Assembly (NCBI RefSeq): GCF_002262885.1
Contig: NZ_NKYF01000001.1
Span: 806,001-870,000 of the forward strand
Source of the DNA: Pseudonocardia sp. MH-G8
GTDB taxonomy: Bacteria; Actinomycetota; Actinomycetes; Mycobacteriales; Pseudonocardiaceae
Length of the DNA stretch: 64,000 nucleotides
Direction of reading: 5' to 3'
Position 1 is the stretch's first letter. Each line of letters starts with the position of its first letter. Shown here piece after piece: positions 25,649 through 34,047 of this stretch. The translations under genes were made by a program, and so were the position numbers. A model generated the notes under the pieces. It was not told where the DNA came from. It saw only the letters and a program-made list of their open reading frames with translations, and did no database searches.

Positions 25649-26692
25649 ATGACCCTGCCTCCAGCCCCGCTTCCGGACACGCTCCGGCTGCCGGCACACC
25701 GCTCCGTGCTCCGCCTCGCTCCCGGCTCCCGCCTGCTGGGCCTCGATCCCGCCTCGGCGCTCGCCGTCGACGACCTCCCGCACGCGCTCGCCGAGATGCT
25801 GGACGAGCTCGCCCGTCCGGTACCGACCGCGCAGCTCGTGGAGCGGGCCGTCGCGCGCGGCGCCGTCGCGGCCGAGGCGGAGGAGCTGTTGGGCGAGCTC
25901 GTCGCGGCCGGTGCCGTGATCGACGCCGCCGGAGCGGAGCGCCGCGAGCGGCGGCGGGCGGAGAGCACCGTGCTCGTCGTCGGGGGCGGGCCCCTCTCCG
26001 TCGGGGTGCTCCTCGGGCTCGCGGCGGCGGGCGTCGGCGCGGCGCACGTGAGCACCTCGGGCACCGTGCTCGCCGCCGACCTCGGCACGGGCTACGTCGA
26101 CGCCGACCGCGGCCGTGCACGTGCCGGCGCCGCCGCAGCCGCGGTGGAGCGGCTGTTCCCGGGGGTCGCCACCGGGCCGCTGCCGCAGCGGGTCGTGCCC
26201 GATCTCGTCGTGCTGGCCGACGCGGCCGCGTCGGACCCGGTGCAGGTCGCCGCGCTGCACGCGGCGGGCACCGCACACCTGCCGGTACGGCTGCGCGACG
26301 GCTCCGGGATCATCGGGCCGCTGGTCCTGCCAGGGCGCACCACCTGCCTCGGTTGTCTGGAACTCGAACGGTGCGCCCGCGACCCGGGCTGGCCCACGGT
26401 GTCCGCGCAGCTGGTCGGCACGCCCGGACGCGCCGACCCCGCCTGCGTCGCCGCCACCGTCGGGCTCGCCACCGCGCAGGCGCTCGCCGCGCTCGACGCC
26501 GTCGCCTGCGCGGGAGCGGAGCCGGTGCCCTCCGTGGACGTCACCCTGGAACTCGACGTCGATCGAGGTGCGCTGACCCGGCGCGACTGGTCACCGCATC
26601 CCTCCTGCGGGTGCGGTGCGGCGCGCGGTGGGACGAGACACGGCGTAGCGACATGCGCGGAAGGTCGCGCTCGGGACACAATCGAGGGGTGA
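25649..26692 (+). CDS. ThiF/E1-like protein with N-terminal winged-helix domain
   Basis: 347 residues. Residues ~10-90 resemble the small peptide-binding (RRE-like) winged helix seen ahead of cyclodehydratase-type enzymes. Residues ~105-345 are a ThiF-like fold with the nucleotide loop TVLVVGGGPLSVGVLLGLA and a zinc site formed by CLGCLELERC and the C-terminal CGCG. The usual E1 catalytic arginine and cysteine are not obvious, and no precursor-peptide gene or second cyclodehydratase is near. Corresponds to Rv3196. Biochemical role unknown. Confidence 0.75.
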   Translation: MTLPPAPLPDTLRLPAHRSVLRLAPGSRLLGLDPASALAVDDLPHALAEMLDELARPVPTAQLVERAVARGAVAAEAEELLGELVAAGAVIDAAGAERRERRRAESTVLVVGGGPLSVGVLLGLAAAGVGAAHVSTSGTVLAADLGTGYVDADRGRARAGAAAAAVERLFPGVATGPLPQRVVPDLVVLADAAASDPVQVAALHAAGTAHLPVRLRDGSGIIGPLVLPGRTTCLGCLELERCARDPGWPTVSAQLVGTPGRADPACVAATVGLATAQALAALDAVACAGAEPVPSVDVTLELDVDRGALTRRDWSPHPSCGCGAARGGTRHGVATCAEGRARDTIEG

Positions 26693-26742
26693 ACGAGCTC
26701 ACGAGCCGCAGCACCGTGGCCACCGCCGAGGTGACGACGTGA
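26689..26742 (+). CDS. Possible 17-codon ORF linking the ThiF-like and AarF genes
   Basis: A GTG overlaps the stop of the ThiF-like gene as GTGA, and the 17-codon frame (VNELTSRSTVATAEVTT) ends in a TGA overlapping the GTG of the AarF gene, again as GTGA. No homology can be judged at this size. It may only couple translation of the neighbours, or be chance. Confidence 0.25.
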   Translation: MNELTSRSTVATAEVTT

Positions 26743-28079
26743 CCGACATCCCCCGTCGGACGGCGGCTCGCACGGCGAAGCTCGCCAGCTTGCCGCTCGG
26801 CGTGGCCGGCCGTGCGGCTGCCGGGTGGAGCAGGCGCCTCGCGGGCGGTGACGGCGAGGAGATCTCGGCCCAGATGATGGCCAAGAGCGCCGAGCAGCTG
26901 TTCTCCGTGCTCGGCGAGCTCAAGGGCGGCGCGATGAAGTTCGGCCAGGCCCTCTCCGTGTTCGAGGCCGCCATCCCCGACGAGTACGCGGCACCGTTCC
27001 GCGAGTCGCTGGTGAAGCTGCAGTCCGCGGCACCTCCGATGCCCGGCACCGAGGTGCACCGCATGCTGGCCGAACAGTTCGGCCGCGGGTGGCGTGAGCG
27101 CTTCCGCGAGTTCGACGAGACCCCCGCGGCGGCGGCCAGCATCGGGCAGGTCCACCGCGCCACCTGGCGTGACGGCCGCGACGTCGCCGTGAAGGTGCAG
27201 TACCCCGGCGCGGACGAAGCGCTGCGCTCGGACCTGCGGCAGCTGTCGCGGATGAGCCGCATCATCCAGCCGCTCGTGCCCGGCCTGGAGATCAAGCCGC
27301 TGATCGCCGAGCTGCGCGAGCGCATGGAGGAGGAGCTCGACTACCGCGACGAGGCCGCGCACCAGCGGGCCTTCGCCGCGGCGTACGACGGCGACGACAA
27401 GATCAAGGTCCCACGCGTGGTGGCGTCCGCGCCACGCGCGATGGTCACCGAGTGGGTCACCGGGCAGAGGCTCTCCGACGTCATCCGCAGCGGCGCCCAG
27501 GACGACCGCGACCGCACGGCAGCGCTGCTCGCCGAGTTCCACTACTCGGCGCCCGCGCGCGTCGGGCTGCTGCACGCCGATCCCCACCCCGGCAACTTCC
27601 AGATCCTCGATGACGGGCGCCTCATGGTCCTCGACTTCGGCGCGGTCGCCCGGCTCCCCGACGGCCTCCCGCGGCCGCTGTCGGTGATGGTGCGGCTCGC
27701 GCTGGAGGACGAGCCGGCCGCCCTGCTGGAGCTGCTGCGCAGCCACGGCTTCCTGCGGGCGGCCTCACCGCTGGCCGCCGAGGAGGCGGTCGAGTACCTC
27801 GCGCCGTTCACCGAGCCGCTGCGCACCGAGACGTTCCGGTTCAACCGGCGCTGGCTGCAGCGCCAGGCCGAGCGGGTGGGCGACCTGCGGCGGCCGGAGT
27901 TCCAGGTGGGCCGCGAGCTCAACCTGCCCCCGCAGTACCTGCTGGTGCACCGCGTCACGATGGGCACGCTCGGGGTGCTCTGCCAGCTCGACGCGGACGT
28001 CCCGCTGCGCGGCATCGTCCGGCACTGGCAGCCGTGGGTGTTCGACGCCGAGGACGAGTCCGCGGGGCGCCACGCCTGA
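26739..28079 (+). CDS. AarF/ABC1/UbiB family atypical kinase
   Basis: 446 residues with the hallmark KxGQ motif in GELKGGAMKFGQALSVFE near residue 68, the Ala-rich nucleotide loop PAAAASIGQVHRATWRDG near 130, the catalytic Lys in VAVKVQYPG, ELDYRDEAAHQ, and the HADPHPGNF plus LDFGAVARL metal-binding motifs. UbiB-like proteins are atypical kinases/ATPases tied to quinone or lipid metabolism in other bacteria. In mycobacteria the equivalent gene (Rv3197) belongs to the WhiB7 regulon, and here too whiB7 is close. The upstream 17-codon ORF overlaps its start by four bases. Confidence 0.9.
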   Translation: MTDIPRRTAARTAKLASLPLGVAGRAAAGWSRRLAGGDGEEISAQMMAKSAEQLFSVLGELKGGAMKFGQALSVFEAAIPDEYAAPFRESLVKLQSAAPPMPGTEVHRMLAEQFGRGWRERFREFDETPAAAASIGQVHRATWRDGRDVAVKVQYPGADEALRSDLRQLSRMSRIIQPLVPGLEIKPLIAELRERMEEELDYRDEAAHQRAFAAAYDGDDKIKVPRVVASAPRAMVTEWVTGQRLSDVIRSGAQDDRDRTAALLAEFHYSAPARVGLLHADPHPGNFQILDDGRLMVLDFGAVARLPDGLPRPLSVMVRLALEDEPAALLELLRSHGFLRAASPLAAEEAVEYLAPFTEPLRTETFRFNRRWLQRQAERVGDLRRPEFQVGRELNLPPQYLLVHRVTMGTLGVLCQLDADVPLRGIVRHWQPWVFDAEDESAGRHA

Positions 28080-28159
28080 CGGCGCTCAGGCGGGGCGGTT
28101 GGTCCGGCAGCGCGCGGCGTGGCGCCGAGCTCGCGCATCGGCACGGCGGGCGGCGGGAG

Positions 28160-28813
28160 TCAGCTCGCGGTCAGGTACGCCACGACCATGTCGCCCAGCA
28201 GCTCCCGGTAGTGCTCGCGCCGCTGCGGATCCAACGGGTCGCGCTTGAAGATCGCTGTGAAGGTGTGCCGGTTGGCCGTGCGGAAGACGCAGAACGAGCT
28301 GATGACCAGGTGCACGTCGAGCGCGTCGACGTCGTCGCGGAACAGGCCGGCCGTCCGGCCCCGGTCCAGGATGCGGCCGAGCACGTCGAGGGCCGGGTTG
28401 GCGAGGCCGGACAGGATCGAGGACGTGGCGATGTGCTCCGCGCGGTGGATGTTCTCGATGCTCACCAGCCGGATGAAGTCCGGGTGGGCCTCGTGGTGGT
28501 CGAAGGTGAGCGCCGCGATGCTGCGGATGGCCTCGCGCGGCTCGAGGTGGTCGACGTCGAGCTCCTGCTCCAGCGCGCGGATGCCGGTGTACGCGCGCTC
28601 CAGGACCGCGACGTAGAGCCGCTCCTTGCTGCCGAAGTAGTAGTAGATCATCCGCTTCGTCGTGCTGGTTTTCGCGGCGATCTCGTCCACCCGGGCGCCC
28701 GCGTATCCCTGGTCGGAGAACTCCCGGGTGGCGACGTCGAGGATCTCCGCACGCGTGCGCTCGGCGTCGCGCTGCCGCTCGGGCGGCGGACCCTCGGGCA
28801 CGGCTGCGGCCAC
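28160..28813 (-). CDS. TetR-family regulator
   Basis: 217 residues. DNA-binding domain: RAEILDVATREFSDQGYAG, then VDEIAAKTSTTKRMIYYYF. The ligand-binding region matches the group regulating aromatic-acid catabolic genes. GTG start with GAGGAGG five bases upstream. It is divergent from the dehydroshikimate dehydratase gene, with a dyad between them, so it probably represses that gene until a pathway intermediate binds. Confidence 0.87.
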   Translation of the reverse strand: MAAAVPEGPPPERQRDAERTRAEILDVATREFSDQGYAGARVDEIAAKTSTTKRMIYYYFGSKERLYVAVLERAYTGIRALEQELDVDHLEPREAIRSIAALTFDHHEAHPDFIRLVSIENIHRAEHIATSSILSGLANPALDVLGRILDRGRTAGLFRDDVDALDVHLVISSFCVFRTANRHTFTAIFKRDPLDPQRREHYRELLGDMVVAYLTAS

Positions 28814-28891
28814 GGGAGCCTCCTCGTTGGTGGTGGTCCCCGACTGTAGAACGCGGGCGACGGGCTTCCCCGGAGCGAGGCCGCGAGGTAC

Positions 28892-28911
28892 AACTAACTA
28901 GCCAGTACGTT
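28892..28911. promoter_or_regulatory. Imperfect dyad, probable TetR operator
   Basis: AACTAACTAGCCAGTACGTT lies 25-44 bp upstream of the ATG at 28936 and is an imperfect inverted repeat in an AT-richer patch. Similar AACTAACTAG-type sites are common for TetR repressors. Confidence 0.5.
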
Positions 28912-28935
28912 CACGTCCGCGGCGGAGGAGCTTCG

Positions 28936-30819
28936 ATGCACGGGTCCGAGCGCCGGCTCGCCGAGCGGACCGCGATCGCCACGGTCTGCCTGTCCGGGAC
29001 GCTGGAGGACAAGCTCGCCGCCGCGGCGGCCGCCGGATTCGACGGGGTGGAGGTGTTCGAGCCCGACCTCGTGGCCTCGCCGCTCTCCCCCGGCGAGGTC
29101 CGGGTGCGCTGTGCCGACCTGGGCCTGGCGATCGAGCTCTACCAGCCCTTCCGCGACCCCGACTCCACCGACCCGGACCGGTTCGCGGCCTCGCTGCGGC
29201 GCGCCGAGCGGAAGTTCGACGTGATGACGGCGCTGGGCGTCGACACCGTGCTGGTCTGCTCGTCGGTCTCCCCCGACGCCGTCACCGACGTCGACCGGCT
29301 GGCCGAGCAGCTGCACACCCTCGCAGAGCGGGCGGGCGCGCGCGGTCTGCGGCTGGCGTACGAGGCGCTCGCGTGGGGCACGTTCGTCAACACCTACGAG
29401 CGGTCGTGGGAGGTGGTCGCCCGCGCCGACCACCCGGCTCTCGGGCTGTGCCTCGACAGCTTCCACATCCTCTCCCGCGGCTCCGACCCGGCCGGCATCG
29501 CGGCGATCCCCGGCGAGAAGCTGTTCTTCCTGCAACTCGCCGATGCGCCGCACCTGTCGATGGATGTGCTGCAGTGGAGCCGTCACCACCGGTTGTTCCC
29601 CGGCCAGGGATCGTTCGACCTGCCCGCCTTCCTGGCCCCCGTCCTCGCGGCCGGCTACAGCGGACCGCTGTCGCTCGAGGTGTTCAACGACGTCTTCCGC
29701 CAGTCGGACCCGACCCGCACCGCGGTGGACGCCCGCCGGTCCCTGCTCGCACTGGCCGAGGCCGTCGCCGCGCGGGTTCCGGCCCTGGGCGCCGGCCCGG
29801 GGGCACCGCCGCCGCCGCGGTTGGGCGGGCACGCGTTCACCGAACTCGGAGTGGACGACGGGGGTGGCCCGCAGGTCGCGGCCGCGCTCGCCGCGCTCGG
29901 GTTCACCCGCACCGGCCACCACCGGAGCAAGCCGGTGGACCTGTGGGAGTGCGGCGACGCGCGGGTGCTGCTCAACACCACCGCGGACCACGCGGGCGCA
30001 GCGGCGATCACCGCGCTCGGGATCGAGTCGGCCGACCCGGTGGCCTCGGCGCGCCGGGCCGAGGCCCTCTGCGCGCCCGTGCTGAGACATCCGCACGCCG
30101 CCGACGAGGCCGACCTCGCGGCCGTCACGGCCCCGGACGGCACCGAGGTGTTCTTCTGCCGCACCGACACCACGTCCGGCTGGCGCACCGACTTCGCCCC
30201 GACGGGCAGCGCGCCCGGGCCCGACCACGGGAACACGGGCCCCGCGATCACCTGTATCGACCACGTCGGGCTGACCCAGCCGTTCGACCACTTCGACGAG
30301 GCCGTGCTGTTCTACCGCTCGGTGCTCGGACTGCGGCCGGAGTCGGCCACCGAGGTCGCCCCCCCGTTCGGGTTGGTGCGCCACCGCGGTGTGCGCGACG
30401 CCGGCGTGCGGATCGCGCTGTCGGTGGCCCTGCTGCGGCGCGGGGAGTGGGCACCGGGGGTCGCGGCGCCGCAGTACGTGGCGTTCGCGACCGACGACGT
30501 GCTGGCAACGGCGCGGGCCGCGCGGGACGCGGGCGCTCCCCTGCTCGCGATCCCGGACAACTACTACGACGACCTCGATGCCCGGCTGGCCCCGGACCCC
30601 GCCCGGCTCGCCGCGATGCGCGAGCTCGGTGTGCTCTGCGACCGCGACGAGCACGGCGAGTACCTGCACGTCAGCACCGAGGTGCTCGGTGGACGCGTCT
30701 TCTTCCAGCTCGTGCAGCGGGTGGGGGCCTACGACGGCTACGGCACCGCCGACGCCCCCGTCCGGATGGCGGCGCACCGGCGGCTGCGATCGGTGCGTTC
30801 CCGACCTCGACGGCCGTGA
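28936..30819 (+). CDS. 3-dehydroshikimate dehydratase (QsuB/QuiC type), TIM-barrel plus HPPD-like domains
   Basis: 627 residues. The first ~275 form a sugar-phosphate isomerase-like TIM barrel (LAAAAAAGFDGVEVFEPD, LCLDSFHILSRG, FFLQLADAPHL, SLEVFNDVFRQ), with Asp, His and Glu residues that hold the metal. The remainder resembles 4-hydroxyphenylpyruvate dioxygenase (VOC fold): CIDHVGLTQPFDHFDEAVLFY near 440, QYVAFATDDVLATA and GRVFFQLVQR. This two-domain form is the QsuB-type enzyme, which converts 3-dehydroshikimate to protocatechuate. No other quinate or protocatechuate genes are in this window. A TetR gene lies divergently upstream. Confidence 0.88.
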   Translation: MHGSERRLAERTAIATVCLSGTLEDKLAAAAAAGFDGVEVFEPDLVASPLSPGEVRVRCADLGLAIELYQPFRDPDSTDPDRFAASLRRAERKFDVMTALGVDTVLVCSSVSPDAVTDVDRLAEQLHTLAERAGARGLRLAYEALAWGTFVNTYERSWEVVARADHPALGLCLDSFHILSRGSDPAGIAAIPGEKLFFLQLADAPHLSMDVLQWSRHHRLFPGQGSFDLPAFLAPVLAAGYSGPLSLEVFNDVFRQSDPTRTAVDARRSLLALAEAVAARVPALGAGPGAPPPPRLGGHAFTELGVDDGGGPQVAAALAALGFTRTGHHRSKPVDLWECGDARVLLNTTADHAGAAAITALGIESADPVASARRAEALCAPVLRHPHAADEADLAAVTAPDGTEVFFCRTDTTSGWRTDFAPTGSAPGPDHGNTGPAITCIDHVGLTQPFDHFDEAVLFYRSVLGLRPESATEVAPPFGLVRHRGVRDAGVRIALSVALLRRGEWAPGVAAPQYVAFATDDVLATARAARDAGAPLLAIPDNYYDDLDARLAPDPARLAAMRELGVLCDRDEHGEYLHVSTEVLGGRVFFQLVQRVGAYDGYGTADAPVRMAAHRRLRSVRSRPRRP

Positions 30820-30857
30820 GTGGATACGAGTGCCCGGGCACTCGTATCCACTCACGG
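30814..30857. terminator. Perfect 44-bp palindrome at the end of the dehydratase gene
   Basis: Each 22-base half mirrors the other without mismatch around TGCCCGGGCA; the left arm begins CCGTGAGTGGATACGAGTG. The stop codon of the dehydratase gene lies inside the left arm. The convergent small gene ends 5 bp further on, so this is probably a bidirectional terminator. Confidence 0.75.
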
Positions 30858-30861
30858 ACGG

Positions 30862-31101
30862 TTATGTCGGCCGGGCTGCGGCGCGGGCCCGCTCGGCACG
30901 CCGCTCGGCGTACCCGGCGAGCGACGCCCACCGGCGACCGGCGGTGAACTGCCGGGCCAGCGCATACTCCCGGGCTGCGGTCACCGCCTCTTGGTGTCGG
31001 GATCTCGCCAGTGCTTCGTGGAGCAACATCTCGATTCCTTCCCGGCCGTGCACGGCGGGTCGCGTCAGGGCGGCGGTGGTCGGTGTCGTGAAGTCGGTCA
31101 T
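30862..31101 (-). CDS. Small protein of unknown function downstream of whiB7
   Basis: 79 residues from an ATG preceded by AGGAG at 11 bases. The sequence is Ala/Arg-rich and probably helical (MLLHEALARSRHQEAVTAAR, then RRWASLAGYAERRAERARAA). I do not recognise a family. It follows whiB7 by 72 bp on the same strand with a good ribosome-binding site, so it may be co-expressed and part of the same stress response. Confidence 0.65.
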   Translation of the reverse strand: MTDFTTPTTAALTRPAVHGREGIEMLLHEALARSRHQEAVTAAREYALARQFTAGRRWASLAGYAERRAERARAAARPT

Positions 31102-31173
31102 CGGTATCGGTCTCCTGAGTGGTGGGTCCTCGCGGGACCTACGGGTCGGGCGGTGCGGATCTGATCGACGGGA

Positions 31174-31551
31174 TCAGGCGGACATGGCCGCGGCGTAGGC
31201 CCTGTCACGGGCCATGTCGGCCTTGCTCGGGCGGCCGCGAGGCCTCTTGCGCGGGATCACGGTCCCGCGCTCGAAGATCTCGCCGCCCCAGACTCCCCAC
31301 GGCTCCTCCCGGCTCAACGCGCCGGCGAGGCACTCCGCCTTGATCGGGCAGCCCGTGCAGAGCGCCTTGGCCCGCTCCAGCTCTGCGGGAGCCTCGGCGA
31401 ACCACAGGTCCGCGTCGTCGGATCGGCACGGCAGGTCCAGCCCGGCGCGGGGTGCCGCGTCGAGCAGGGACCCGAGCGCGGTGGCCTGGTCGCCTCCGAG
31501 CTCCTCGGATGTGATCGTTCCGCCGTCCAACGGAACTGATCGGACTAGCAC
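31174..31551 (-). CDS. whiB7: WhiB7 transcriptional regulator
   Basis: 125 residues from a GTG with AGGAGG seven bases upstream. Four cysteines (one in LPCRSDDADLWF, three in CTGCPIKAEC) bind a [4Fe-4S] cluster. The turn PWGVWGGEIFE contacts the sigma factor. The C-terminal RKRPRGRPSK is an AT-hook, which among WhiB proteins marks WhiB7. WhiB7 activates intrinsic antibiotic-resistance genes and its own promoter. The leader upstream carries a terminator, an upstream ORF and a matching promoter. uvrD2 lies upstream on the same strand, as in mycobacteria. Confidence 0.94.
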   Translation of the reverse strand: MLVRSVPLDGGTITSEELGGDQATALGSLLDAAPRAGLDLPCRSDDADLWFAEAPAELERAKALCTGCPIKAECLAGALSREEPWGVWGGEIFERGTVIPRKRPRGRPSKADMARDRAYAAAMSA

Positions 31552-31582
31552 TTCAACCTCCTGCGGTAGTGGTCGTGCAGGA

Positions 31583-31624
31583 CAAACAAAAAAGGCCGCG
31601 GATCCCTGGTGGGGTCCGCGGCCT
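31583..31624 (-). terminator. Intrinsic terminator inside the whiB7 leader (attenuator)
   Basis: On the minus strand, 10-bp arms AGGCCGCGGA and TCCGCGGCCT around a 12-base loop are followed by TTTTTTGTTT. It lies 32 bp before the whiB7 start codon and after the upstream ORF, so default transcripts would end before whiB7. This matches the known attenuation of whiB7 in other actinobacteria. Confidence 0.88.
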
Positions 31625-31651
31625 CGGTCTTCTGGCCTAGCTGTGAGGCGT

Positions 31652-31825
31652 CTAGAGATGACGACGCTCCTCTGCGGACACACCTGTGCTGTTATCAGTC
31701 CCGAGTCCCCCGGCGATGACGACGGACGAGCGCTGCTTCCACGCGCGCGCGTACGTCGGGACCACGGACTCCACGCGCGGGCGGGCGCCGCGGTCGGTGG
31801 CGACGGGGTTCGTCATCAGGGTCAT
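31652..31825 (-). CDS. Upstream ORF of the whiB7 leader, 57 codons
   Basis: An ATG with AAGGGGG eight bases upstream starts a frame MTLMTNPVATDRGARPRVES that ends in EERRHL and a TAG 28 bp before the terminator hairpin. whiB7 leaders in other actinobacteria carry a short ORF whose translation status decides whether the terminator forms. This ORF has the right position and a good ribosome-binding site. The peptide itself resembles nothing I know, and the act of translation may matter more than the product. Confidence 0.65.
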   Translation of the reverse strand: MTLMTNPVATDRGARPRVESVVPTYARAWKQRSSVVIAGGLGTDNSTGVSAEERRHL

Positions 31826-31890
31826 CGGGGCACCCCCTTCGCGGGTGAGGTCGTGACTGGGAACGGGCTGGTGAGGTCCGTCGAGGAGCT

Positions 31891-31930
31891 ACGTTAGAGA
31901 CCCCGGGTCAGGCCGCACAACTGATTTATC
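31891..31930 (-). promoter_or_regulatory. Probable WhiB7-type autoregulated promoter
   Basis: On the minus strand: AT-rich GATAAATCAG immediately followed by -35 TTGTGC, an 18-bp spacer and -10 TAACGT. An AT-rich block directly upstream of a weak -35 is the known signature of WhiB7-activated promoters, where the AT-hook binds. It lies 66 bp before the upstream ORF start. Confidence 0.65.
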
Positions 31931-31943
31931 AGAACTTCTCCGA

Positions 31944-33992
31944 TCAACTACCCGACTCGGCGACGAGGCCGAGCACGGCCTCCCCGTACCGGTCGAGCTT
32001 GCGGGCCCCGATGCCCGGGATGCGCACGAGCGACGCGACGTCGGCCGGGCGGTGCTCGGCGATCGTGGTGAGGGTGGCGTCGGTGAAGATGACGTAGGCC
32101 GGTACCTGCTGTTGCCTGGCCTCGTCGGCGCGCCAGCCGCGCAGCCGGTCGAGCAGCTCGACGTCCACATCGGACGGGCAGTCGGTGCAGCGGCGCAGCT
32201 TCATCGCATCGGCACCGAGCAGCGGCGAGCCGCAGACGCGGCAGCGCGGCTTGGACGCACCCCGCCCGCCGTTCGCTATCCGCGAAGCGGGGTGCTCGTC
32301 GGGGATCAGGCCGTAGAGGAAACGGCTGCGCCTGCGCCGGCGCGGCCCGCCCGGCTGGCGCGACAGCGCCCAGGACAGCGAGAGGCGCCGCCGCGCCCGG
32401 GTGAGCCCGACGTAGAGCAGCCTGCGCTCCTCCTCGATCGCCTCGTCGTCGCCGTCGGCGTGCTGGATCGGCAGCGTGCCGTCGACCAGCCCGACCAGGA
32501 ACACGACGTCCCACTCGAGGCCCTTCGCCGCGTGCAGCGACGCGAGCGTGACGCCCTGGACGGTGGGCGGATGGGATGCATCGGCGCGTGCCTCCAGCTC
32601 CGCGGCGAACCGGCGCAGGTCGGCGGCGGCCTCGACCGCCACGAGCTCCTCGGCCAGTTCGACGATCGCCAGCAGCGACTCCCACTGGGCCCGCTGCTGC
32701 GCGCCGGACGGCGGCTCCGCCGTGAGCCCGATCGGCGCGAGCACCGCGCGCACGGCGTCGACGAGCGGGGCGTCGACCGGGCCCGCTGACCGGATCGCGA
32801 TCATCGCGCGGCGCACCTCGGGGCGCTGGAAGAACCGCTCGCCACCACGGACCTGGTAGGGCACGCCGACCTCGGTGAGCGCCTGCTCGTACACCTCGGA
32901 CTGGGCGTTGATCCGGAACAGCACCGCGATCTCACTCGCCTGCGTGCCGTCGGCGATCATCCGCGCGATCTTCTTCGCGGCCGCGGCGGCTTCGGCCGGC
33001 TCGTCGTCGTGCTCGGTGAAATCGGGCTCCGGTCCGGGCGGGAGCTGGCCGATCAGCTTCAGCCTGCTGCCGGCCACGCGCCCGTGCGCGGCGCCGATCA
33101 GGGTGTTCGCGGCGGACACGACCTGCGGAGTGGAGCGGTAGTCGCGTTGCAGCCGCACGACGACGGCCTCCGGGAACCGGCGCGGGAACTCGAGCAGGTG
33201 GCGCGGGCTGGCACCGGCGAAGGTGTAGATCGTCTGGTTGGCGTCGCCGACGACGGTGAGGTCGTCGCGCTCGCCGAGCCACGCGTCGAGCACCCGCTGC
33301 TGCAACGCCGTGACGTCCTGGTACTCGTCGACGACGAAGCAGCGGTAGCGATCGCGGAACTCCTCGGCCACGCCCGTGTGCTCCTCGAGCGCCGCGGCCG
33401 TGTGCAGCAGGAGGTCGTCGAAGTCGAGCATCTCGGCGCGGTTCTTCAGCGCCTCGTACCCGGCGTAGACGGCCGCCACCTGCTCGGCCGGGCCCGGGGT
33501 GTCGCGGCGCAGCTTCGCGACCGCGGCCGGGTAGCCGTCGGGCGTCAGCAGGCTCGCCTTCGCCCACTCGATCTCGCCTGCGAGGTCGCGCAGCGACGCG
33601 GCGTCGGTGCCCGCCTTCGCGCGGACCGCCGCCTGCCCGACGATCCGCAGCTTGCCCTCCAGCAGCTGCCACTGCGGCCCGCCGACCACCCGCGGCCAGA
33701 AGTAGCGCAGCTGGCGCAGCGCCGCCGCGTGGAACGTGCGCGCCTGCACCCCCGGAATGCCCAGGCCCCGCAGCCGGGTGCGCATCTCACCGGCCGCGCG
33801 CGCGGTGAACGTGACCGCGAGTACCTGACCCGGCGCGACGTGCCCGGTGCCGGCCAGGTGCGCGATGCGCCGGGTGATCGTGCGCGTCTTCCCGGTGCCC
33901 GCCCCGGCCAGCACGCACACCGGCCCGCGCGGGGCGGTGACCGCGGCCAGCTGCTCGTCGTCCAGGCCGGATTCGAGGGTGGGCGCACTCAC
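31944..33992 (-). CDS. uvrD2: UvrD2-type superfamily 1 DNA helicase with HRDC domain
   Basis: About 682 residues. Motor motifs: Walker [68 protein letters not shown] and [13 protein letters not shown]. After the motor come a tetracysteine motif (CRVC...CTDC) and an HRDC domain ([17 protein letters not shown] to [16 protein letters not shown]). This combination is that of mycobacterial UvrD2, an essential 3'-5' helicase. The start at 33992 is chosen over 34049, which would overlap the divergent mycoredoxin gene. Corresponds to Rv3198c. Confidence 0.92.
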   Translation of the reverse strand: MSAPTLESGLDDEQLAAVTAPRGPVCVLAGAGTGKTRTITRRIAHLAGTGHVAPGQVLAVTFTARAAGEMRTRLRGLGIPGVQARTFHAAALRQLRYFWPRVVGGPQWQLLEGKLRIVGQAAVRAKAGTDAASLRDLAGEIEWAKASLLTPDGYPAAVAKLRRDTPGPAEQVAAVYAGYEALKNRAEMLDFDDLLLHTAAALEEHTGVAEEFRDRYRCFVVDEYQDVTALQQRVLDAWLGERDDLTVVGDANQTIYTFAGASPRHLLEFPRRFPEAVVVRLQRDYRSTPQVVSAANTLIGAAHGRVAGSRLKLIGQLPPGPEPDFTEHDDEPAEAAAAAKKIARMIADGTQASEIAVLFRINAQSEVYEQALTEVGVPYQVRGGERFFQRPEVRRAMIAIRSAGPVDAPLVDAVRAVLAPIGLTAEPPSGAQQRAQWESLLAIVELAEELVAVEAAADLRRFAAELEARADASHPPTVQGVTLASLHAAKGLEWDVVFLVGLVDGTLPIQHADGDDEAIEEERRLLYVGLTRARRRLSLSWALSRQPGGPRRRRRSRFLYGLIPDEHPASRIANGGRGASKPRCRVCGSPLLGADAMKLRRCTDCPSDVDVELLDRLRGWRADEARQQQVPAYVIFTDATLTTIAEHRPADVASLVRIPGIGARKLDRYGEAVLGLVAESGS

Positions 33993-34047
33993 CACCCCAT
34001 CCTGACACCAGGGGAAGACAGGATCGGCGGCGGTCGTTGAATCGTGC

